This document shows, piece by piece, positions 6,868 through 10,849 of a DNA stretch of 10,849 bases (positions within the stretch are counted from its first letter, which is position 1; the number at the start of each line of letters is the position of its first letter). A program made the translations under genes and the position numbers. The notes under the pieces are model-generated. The model made no database searches and was not told the origin of the DNA. It was given only the letters and a program-made list of their open reading frames with translations. The stretch covers positions 1-10,849 of the forward strand of contig CAJTLK010000035.1 in NCBI GenBank assembly GCA_910577415.1, given 5' to 3'. This stretch comes from an uncultured Oscillospiraceae bacterium. Its GTDB lineage: Bacteria; Bacillota; Clostridia; Oscillospirales; Oscillospiraceae.

Positions 6868-6896
6868 ATCTTACCACATTACCGTATTTATGGCAA
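6868..6896 (-). promoter_or_regulatory. Promoter of the ArsC/Spx-like gene
   Basis: Read on the minus strand: -35 TTGCCA (6896-6891), a 17-base spacer ending in TGG, and -10 TAAGAT (6873-6868). This is five of six matches in each box, with an extended -10 motif. The start would be near 6861, about 28 bases before the ATG at 6832. It faces away from the T-box promoter at 6930-6958, with about 34 bases between their -35 boxes. Confidence 0.72.
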
Positions 6897-6929
6897 GAAT
6901 GGGGTGTTGCCGCCAAAGGGCAAAGATGG

Positions 6930-6958
6930 TTGACAAATGAAATTTGGCATATTATAAT
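6930..6958 (+). promoter_or_regulatory. Consensus sigma-A promoter of the T-box operon
   Basis: TTGACA (6930-6935), exactly 17 bases, TATAAT (6953-6958): a perfect match to the vegetative consensus. Transcription should begin near 6965, directly before Stem I of the T-box leader. A maximally strong promoter fits an operon whose output is set downstream by attenuation. Confidence 0.93.
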
Positions 6959-6965
6959 ACGCCTT

Positions 6966-7240
6966 ACAGCGATGAAGAGGCCAAGTAACCTCCGTTTTTG
7001 CCGCAAAGAGAGACCCCGGTCTGGTGAGAGGGGGAGGGCGGAGCGAAGGCGAATACCCCTCGGAGCCGTCGCCTGAACCGCAGCTTGCGCAGTAGGGCGG
7101 ACCGGGCTGTGCCCGTTACAGCACCGCCGTGTATATAGGCACGGCCTGAGGCTCTTTGCCGTGAGGCAAGAGTAAATCAGAGGTGGTACCGCGTTCAATA
7201 GACGCCCTCTGTCCAATCAAAAGGACAGAGGGTGTTTTTT
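6966..7240 (+). promoter_or_regulatory. T-box riboswitch leader, tyrosine specifier (TAC)
   Basis: Untranslated leader that senses uncharged tRNA-Tyr. Stem I: base pairing GCGA (6969-6972) with TCGC (7069-7072) and GAGG (6977-6980) with CCTC (7058-7061); the AGTA motif (6984-6987) faces GAATAC (7051-7056) in the specifier loop, with codon TAC at 7054-7056; CTCCG (6990-6994) pairs with CGGAG (7039-7043); the distal part has AGAGAG (7007-7012) and GGTGAGAG (7023-7030). Stem II/IIA-B region: AGTAGG...CCGTTA at 7091-7118. Stem III hairpins lie at 7126-7145 and 7152-7172. Antiterminator: AGAGG (7179-7183) pairs with CCTCT (7206-7210), the bulge TGGTACC (7184-7190) is exposed, and GCG (7191-7193) pairs with CGC (7203-7205). 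The T in TGGT implies an A discriminator base, as in tRNA-Tyr. The base after the specifier is C, whereas A is common, so register certainty rests partly on tyrS downstream. Confidence 0.93.
7201..7240 (+). terminator. T-box intrinsic terminator, competing with the antiterminator
   Basis: CCCTCTGTCC (7205-7214) pairs perfectly with GGACAGAGGG (7223-7232) across an eight-base loop, extended by a G-U, a C-G and an A-U pair, and is followed by TTTTTT (7235-7240). Bases 7203-7210 of its 5' arm are also needed for the antiterminator, so the two folds exclude each other. The 3' arm includes GAGGG, the only Shine-Dalgarno candidate for the ATG at 7241. Confidence 0.93.
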
Positions 7241-8122
7241 ATGCAGCAGTCAGTTGATAAAGCGCGCTCCAGCGCTCAGCGTCGGGGAACGCTTTATGTC
7301 TTTTTGGCGGCGGTGCTATACAGCATAGGCGGCCTGTGCATCAAGGTGATCCCGTGGAACGGTATGGCCATCAACGGAGGCCGGAACATGGTAGCACTGT
7401 TGGTGGTGGGGGGGTATCTGGTCCTGACCCACCATAGACCGAGATGGAACCGATGGATCGCCTTGGGCGCGGCTTGCGTATGCGGGACAAACATTCTGTT
7501 TGCCTTGGCAAATAAGATGACTACCGCGGCCAATGCCATTGTCCTTCAATTTACCGCGCCCATCTTCGTTATCGTACTCTCCCTGCTCTTTTGGCGGAAA
7601 AAGCCGCAAAAGCTGGATGTGACCGTATGCGGCGTGACATTGGCCGGTGTGATCTGCTTCTTTCTGGAGAGTCTTGAAATGGGCGGTATGCTTGGCAATA
7701 TCCTGGCGCTGATCTCCGGGCTGACGTATGCCGGAGTGTTCCTTCTCAATGATATGCCCGATTCCGATCCCATCTCCTCAGTCTTTTGGGGAGATGTGTG
7801 CAGTGCTGTTCTTGGGCTGCCGTTTCTTTTGCAGGAGACCGACTTTACCGCGACAACGCTTACCAGCCTGGTGATTTTGGGCGCGTTTCAGGTGGGACTT
7901 GCCTATACGCTTATGTGTGAGGGCCTGAAGACAACTCCGGCGGTGACGGCATCCCTGGTTTCCGGCATTGAGCCGGTGCTGAATCCTATTCTGGTGGCAA
8001 TATTCTACCATGAAATGATCGGCCCTCTCTCTTTTGTAGGCGCTGTCATCGTAGTGGGGGCAGTCATCTCCTATAATGTTATACGCTCCCGAAAAGTGCC
8101 CGCAGCAGCGGAAAAGCAATAG
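7241..8122 (+). CDS. EamA/DMT-superfamily transporter under tyrosine T-box control
   Basis: Inner-membrane carrier of the drug/metabolite transporter superfamily with two EamA repeats and about ten predicted membrane segments (for example 17-35, 48-63, 73-90, 98-117, 126-141, 150-169, 180-197, 208-226, 235-256, 262-281) in 293 residues, the usual size. The second repeat shows AYTLMCEGLKTTPAV and SGIEPVLNPILVAIFYHE, typical EamA motifs ending in the conserved acidic residue before the last helix. The C-terminus is polar and cytoplasmic-looking. It is the first gene after the T-box, 65 bases ahead of tyrS, so a tyrosine or aromatic amino acid substrate is inferred. The related aromatic exporter YddG is also a DMT protein, but induction under tyrosine starvation would favour uptake. 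I chose the ATG at 7241, with GAGGG (7228-7232) eight bases upstream. The in-frame GTG at 7232 overlaps that site and lies within the terminator stem. Confidence 0.88.
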   Translation: MQQSVDKARSSAQRRGTLYVFLAAVLYSIGGLCIKVIPWNGMAINGGRNMVALLVVGGYLVLTHHRPRWNRWIALGAACVCGTNILFALANKMTTAANAIVLQFTAPIFVIVLSLLFWRKKPQKLDVTVCGVTLAGVICFFLESLEMGGMLGNILALISGLTYAGVFLLNDMPDSDPISSVFWGDVCSAVLGLPFLLQETDFTATTLTSLVILGAFQVGLAYTLMCEGLKTTPAVTASLVSGIEPVLNPILVAIFYHEMIGPLSFVGAVIVVGAVISYNVIRSRKVPAAAEKQ

Positions 8123-8126
8123 AGAT

Positions 8127-8175
8127 ATAACACAAAACAATATGGAATGAATAACACAAAACAATATGGAATGAA
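8127..8175 (+). repeat. Perfect 24-bp tandem duplication before tyrS
   Basis: Bases 8127-8150 and 8151-8174 are identical, and the match runs one base further. Each unit begins ATAACACAAAAC and ends TATGGAATGA. It fills most of the 65-base gap between the transporter and tyrS and ends at the AAGGAG ribosome binding site (8174-8179). Each copy contains the tiny reading frame ATG-GAA-TGA. An exact duplicate implies a recent event. Confidence 0.9.
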
Positions 8176-8187
8176 GGAGCGAGAAAA

Positions 8188-9423
8188 ATGACCATTTATG
8201 ACGAACTGGTGGCCCGTGGGCTGATCGCCCAAGTCACCGATGAGGCGGAGATCAAGGAACTCATCAACGCGGGCAAGGCCACCTTTTATATTGGCTTTGA
8301 CTGCACAGCCGACAGCCTGACTGCGGGGCACTTTATGGCGCTGACCCTGATGAAACGGCTCCAGATGGCGGGCAATAAGCCCATTGCCCTCATTGGCGGC
8401 GGTACCACCATGATCGGCGATCCTTCAGGACGTACCGATATGCGGAAAATGCTGACCAAGGAGGATATCGACCACAACGCCGAGTGCTTTAAGCGGCAAA
8501 TGGAGCGGTTCATTGAGTTCGGTGATGGGGCCAACCAGGCCATGATGGTAAATAACGCCGACTGGCTGCTGAAGCTCAACTACGTGGAGCTGCTTCGGGA
8601 AGTGGGCGCCTGCTTCTCGGTGAACAATATGCTCCGGGCCAAGTGTTACGAGCAGCGGATGGAAAAGGGCCTCAGCTTTCTGGAATTCAACTATATGATC
8701 ATGCAGTCTTATGATTTTTACCATATGTTTCAAACCATTGGCTGCAATATGCAATTTGGCGGCGACGACCAGTGGAGCAATATGTTGGGCGGCACTGAGC
8801 TGATCCGCCGGAAGCTGGGCAAAGACGCCTATGCCATGACCATCACCCTGCTCACCGACTCCCAGGGCAATAAGATGGGTAAGACGGCGGGTAACGCGGT
8901 GTGGTTGGACGCCAACAAGACCTCACCCTATGATTTCTACCAGTATTGGCGTAATGTGGGTGACGCCGACGTAATGAAATGTATCCGTATGCTCACCTTC
9001 CTCCCCCTGGAACAGATCGATGAGATGGCCACATGGCAGAACGGTAGGATCAACGAGGCCAAGGAGATCCTGGCCTTTGAACTTACGAAGATGGTCCATG
9101 GGGAAGAGGAGGCTGTCAAGGCCCAGAACGCCGCTCGCGCGCTCTTCTCTGGCGGTGGGGATGCCGCCGCCGATATGCCTTCGACTGCGTTGGCTGCCGC
9201 CGATTTTACAGACGGCGCTATTGGGCTGCTGGACATGATGGTCAAATGTGCCCTGGCCCCCTCTAAGAAAGAAGCCCGCCGCCTGGTGGAGCAGGGGGGA
9301 GTGGAGGTCAACGGCGAAAGGGCTGCGGACCCCACGACCCGGTTTGCCGCCGATGCTTTTGCCGGAGAAGGTCTAATTCTTAAGAAAGGCAAAAAAGTGT
9401 TCCACCGGGTGGTGACAGAATGA
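8188..9423 (+). CDS. tyrS: Tyrosyl-tRNA synthetase
   Basis: Class I synthetase charging tRNA-Tyr; 411 residues, near the standard 400-425. Marks: YIGFDCTADSL (34-44) with Thr40 and Asp42; the HIGH signature appears as TAGH at 45-48; GGTTMIGDPSGRTDMR at 71-86; NYMIMQSYDF at 168-177; the tyrosine-site QFGGDDQWSNM at 189-199; and the KMSKS loop as KMGKT at 229-233, the usual TyrRS form. A C-terminal S4-like RNA-binding domain follows, with SKKEARRLVEQGGVEVNG at 359-376. By alignment on TADSL, the first His of HIGH (His45 in the Geobacillus enzyme) is Thr. The ATG at 8188 has AAGGAG (8174-8179) eight bases upstream, directly after the tandem duplication. No terminator separates it from the transporter, so the tyrosine T-box at 6966-7240 should control it. 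This agreement supports the TAC specifier reading. Confidence 0.97.
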   Translation: MTIYDELVARGLIAQVTDEAEIKELINAGKATFYIGFDCTADSLTAGHFMALTLMKRLQMAGNKPIALIGGGTTMIGDPSGRTDMRKMLTKEDIDHNAECFKRQMERFIEFGDGANQAMMVNNADWLLKLNYVELLREVGACFSVNNMLRAKCYEQRMEKGLSFLEFNYMIMQSYDFYHMFQTIGCNMQFGGDDQWSNMLGGTELIRRKLGKDAYAMTITLLTDSQGNKMGKTAGNAVWLDANKTSPYDFYQYWRNVGDADVMKCIRMLTFLPLEQIDEMATWQNGRINEAKEILAFELTKMVHGEEEAVKAQNAARALFSGGGDAAADMPSTALAAADFTDGAIGLLDMMVKCALAPSKKEARRLVEQGGVEVNGERAADPTTRFAADAFAGEGLILKKGKKVFHRVVTE

Positions 9424-9467
9424 CCACGGTGTGCTAAACTATTGGAAGGAGAAAGGGGGAAAAGCAA

Positions 9468-10640
9468 ATGGAGGATAAAAAGAAATGGTATCGGCTGGAT
9501 AGCCGGACCATTTCCAACCTTGCGGTGGTGTGTATAGGCATTGCCCTTTACCTTGGCTTGACGCACCTCTATCAGGTGCGCGCCGCGATCAACGGGGTCT
9601 TAAACGTGCTTTCCCCCTTTATTGCCGGCTTTGTACTGGCCTATTTGCTCAACGCCCCCACCGATTTTTTCCAAAAAAAGGTGTATAAAAACGGCCATCA
9701 TAGCAGGACAAAGGCCATTGTCTCGGTCTATTTGATCGCTCTGGCGGTCATTGTGGTCCTTTTGCAATTGGTTTTGCCTCAGGTGGTAGGCTCCGTTCTC
9801 AACTTGGTCAACAATCTTTCTGTCTACCTGGCAAACCTCACCCAGATGGTGCAGGACCTTGTTCAGTATTTTCATATTGAGGGCGACGAGCTGCCCTCGT
9901 TGGTAGCCGATTATCAGACATTGATGAAAAACGCCGCCAATTTTATCACTTCCTCGGCGCCGGAACTCTTCAACTTCGGTATGTCGGTGGGCAACGGTGT
10001 GGTCAACGCCTTGACTGCCCTCATTGCCTCCATTTACATGCTGGCGGGGAAGGATCAGCTGATCCGCCAGATGAAGAAGCTGATCTTCGCCCTTTTTCCC
10101 GCCCGAGGTTCCCGGGAGATCCTGAGCATAGCGGACCGGGCCAACCGTATTTTCATCGGCTTTATCAACGGCAAATTAGTGGATTCCGCCATTATCGGCG
10201 TACTGTGCTTCCTTTTGACCACGGTGTTCCGCATCCCTTATGCTGTACTGATGAGCGTGGTGGTGGGCGTGACCAATGTGATCCCGTTCTTTGGTCCCAT
10301 CATTGGCGCGGTGCCCTGTTTAATGATACTTATTATCGTAAATCCTTGGGCGGCTCTGCGCTTTGGTATCCTCATCATTGCGCTCCAGCAGTTTGACGGC
10401 AATATCCTCGGTCCAAAGATCCTGGGCGATTCCACTGGGCTGTCCGCCATATGGGTCCTGGTTGCCATTGTGGTGGGGGGCGGCCTCTTCGGCTTCGCCG
10501 GGATGCTCCTGGGCGTACCCACCTTTGCCGTGCTTTACTCCCTGATGCGGGAATGGGCCGACAGGCGGTTGGCGGAAAAGGGCATCGATGCCAATGGCGA
10601 GCCGGTGGCGATCTGTTCCACCTGGAAGAAAAGCGACTGA
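9468..10640 (+). CDS. AI-2E-family (PerM/YtvI-like) membrane transporter
   Basis: Polytopic inner-membrane protein of the AI-2E transporter family, 390 residues. The family includes the autoinducer-2 exporter TqsA and cation-handling PerM/YtvI-like proteins; substrate cannot be assigned here. Two N-terminal membrane segments (about 16-35 and 44-62) and one at 82-107 are followed by a soluble, amphipathic region (110-165) that is usual for the family. A cluster of further segments lies at about 176-194, 236-253, 257-290, 295-306 and 326-358. Family marks are NVIPFFGPIIGAVP at 270-283 and QQFDGNILGPKILGDSTGL at 307-325. The start ATG at 9468 has AGGGGG about eight bases upstream (9454-9459), plus a more distant AAGGAG. 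It starts 44 bases after the tyrS stop with no terminator or clear promoter between, so it is likely the last gene of the T-box operon. A link to tyrosine is not evident. Confidence 0.9.
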   Translation: MEDKKKWYRLDSRTISNLAVVCIGIALYLGLTHLYQVRAAINGVLNVLSPFIAGFVLAYLLNAPTDFFQKKVYKNGHHSRTKAIVSVYLIALAVIVVLLQLVLPQVVGSVLNLVNNLSVYLANLTQMVQDLVQYFHIEGDELPSLVADYQTLMKNAANFITSSAPELFNFGMSVGNGVVNALTALIASIYMLAGKDQLIRQMKKLIFALFPARGSREILSIADRANRIFIGFINGKLVDSAIIGVLCFLLTTVFRIPYAVLMSVVVGVTNVIPFFGPIIGAVPCLMILIIVNPWAALRFGILIIALQQFDGNILGPKILGDSTGLSAIWVLVAIVVGGGLFGFAGMLLGVPTFAVLYSLMREWADRRLAEKGIDANGEPVAICSTWKKSD

Positions 10641-10649
10641 ACCAAATTG

Positions 10650-10693
10650 CAGCGAAACGCCCCGGAAGCATCTGCTTCCGGGGCGTTTCGCTG
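10650..10693. terminator. Long hairpin terminator after the AI-2E-family gene
   Basis: Perfect inverted repeat with 20-base arms (10650-10669 and 10674-10693) and an ATCT loop. Its GC-rich core CGCCCCGGAAGC is flanked by AAA and TTT inside the outer stem. It sits ten bases after the stop at 10640 and 12 before the stop of a convergent frame, so it probably acts in both directions. The U-run is only three bases, which makes intrinsic strength uncertain. Confidence 0.75.
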
Positions 10694-10705
10694 AGAAGAA
10701 AAGAG

Positions 10706-10849
10706 TTACTGGGGGAGGAGAACACCGTCTGATTCAGTCTCAAAGAACACATCAGCAGTGCTCACGTCGGGGGCCTCACTGGGAACAGGGGCCAGGAAGT
10801 CACCCGCCAGGTCCTTTGCCTTCTGAGCGTCGGCCTTGCTTTGATCCAA
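10706..10849 (-). CDS. C-terminal end of an unrecognised protein, cut by window edge
   Basis: An open frame enters from the right edge on the minus strand and runs 47 codons to a TAA at 10706-10708. The visible peptide begins LDQSKADAQKAKDL, continues through a Pro/Glu/Asp-rich stretch (LAPVPSEAPDVS), and ends DVFFETESDGVLLPQ. Codon choice (CTG, GCC, GAC, GAG) matches the neighbouring genes, and the stop lies just beyond a bidirectional hairpin, as expected for a convergent gene. No family is recognisable from this tail, and no function is proposed. Confidence 0.6.
   Translation of the reverse strand: MDQSKADAQKAKDLAGDFLAPVPSEAPDVSTADVFFETESDGVLLPQ

Noticed and set aside
6866..7216. Minus-strand open frame of 116 codons
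   Set aside because: It lies over the T-box leader, the T-box promoter and the promoter of the divergent ArsC/Spx-like gene; the translation is basic and featureless.
7232..7240. GTG start for the EamA gene at 7232
   Set aside because: It overlaps the only Shine-Dalgarno candidate and lies within the terminator stem and U-tract; the ATG at 7241 fits better.
8937..9566. Minus-strand open frame of 209 codons opposite the end of tyrS
   Set aside because: Ser/Pro/Arg-rich antisense shadow covering the S4 domain of tyrS and the start of the next gene.
1..10849. Mobile elements, CRISPR arrays, phage genes, tRNA or rRNA genes
   Set aside because: No transposase, integrase, regularly spaced repeats or RNA gene signatures were found on either strand; the only direct repeat is the two-copy 24-bp duplication.

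Overview
The window looks like a chromosomal segment of a GC-rich (roughly 55-60% by eye) low-molecular-complexity housekeeping region from a Gram-positive anaerobe of class Clostridia, most plausibly an Oscillospiraceae-type gut bacterium (relatives of Flavonifractor, Pseudoflavonifractor or Oscillibacter). The reasons are strong AGGAGG-type ribosome binding sites, a T-box riboswitch, DapL-type lysine/diaminopimelate synthesis, a pyrophosphate-type phosphofructokinase and a bacterial GlnRS. The genus is inference. No mobile element, CRISPR array, rRNA or tRNA gene was seen.

Layout. (1) 1-1114, plus: 3' part of dapL, cut by the window edge. A perfect 22-bp hairpin at 1179-1226 separates it from the convergent pfp. 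(2) 1253-3602: a divergent glycolytic pair, PPi-dependent phosphofructokinase (minus) and class II fructose-bisphosphate aldolase (plus). Their 148-base intergenic region carries two near-consensus promoters that overlap back to back, with two dyad-symmetric sequences at the overlap. The product of the first enzyme is the substrate of the second. (3) 3638-6832, minus: an ArsC/Spx-type thioredoxin-fold protein, glutaminyl-tRNA synthetase, and a threonine aldolase-like PLP enzyme with a TTG start. The last two form a tight operon with its own promoter. A bidirectional terminator lies between the aldolase-like gene and fba. (4) 6930-10693, plus: a textbook T-box leader with perfect consensus promoter (TTGACA-17-TATAAT), tyrosine specifier codon TAC, T-box bulge and competing terminator. 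It is followed by an EamA/DMT-family transporter, tyrosyl-tRNA synthetase and an AI-2E-family membrane protein, ending in a long hairpin. (5) 10706-10849, minus: C-terminal end of an unrecognised protein.

How the genes work together. The most informative unit is the T-box operon. The leader should read uncharged tRNA-Tyr and induce both tyrS and, ahead of it, an uncharacterised transporter, which makes that transporter a candidate tyrosine or aromatic amino acid carrier. The Shine-Dalgarno of the transporter lies inside the 3' arm of the terminator hairpin, and its ATG directly follows the U-tract, so the same switch could also control translation. A perfect 24-bp tandem duplication sits just before the tyrS ribosome binding site.

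I did not find a convincing wholly new system. The points of interest are regulatory (T-box/transporter coupling, overlapping divergent promoters, tandem duplication) and a few active-site variants (HIGH to TAGH in TyrRS, GGND in PFK).
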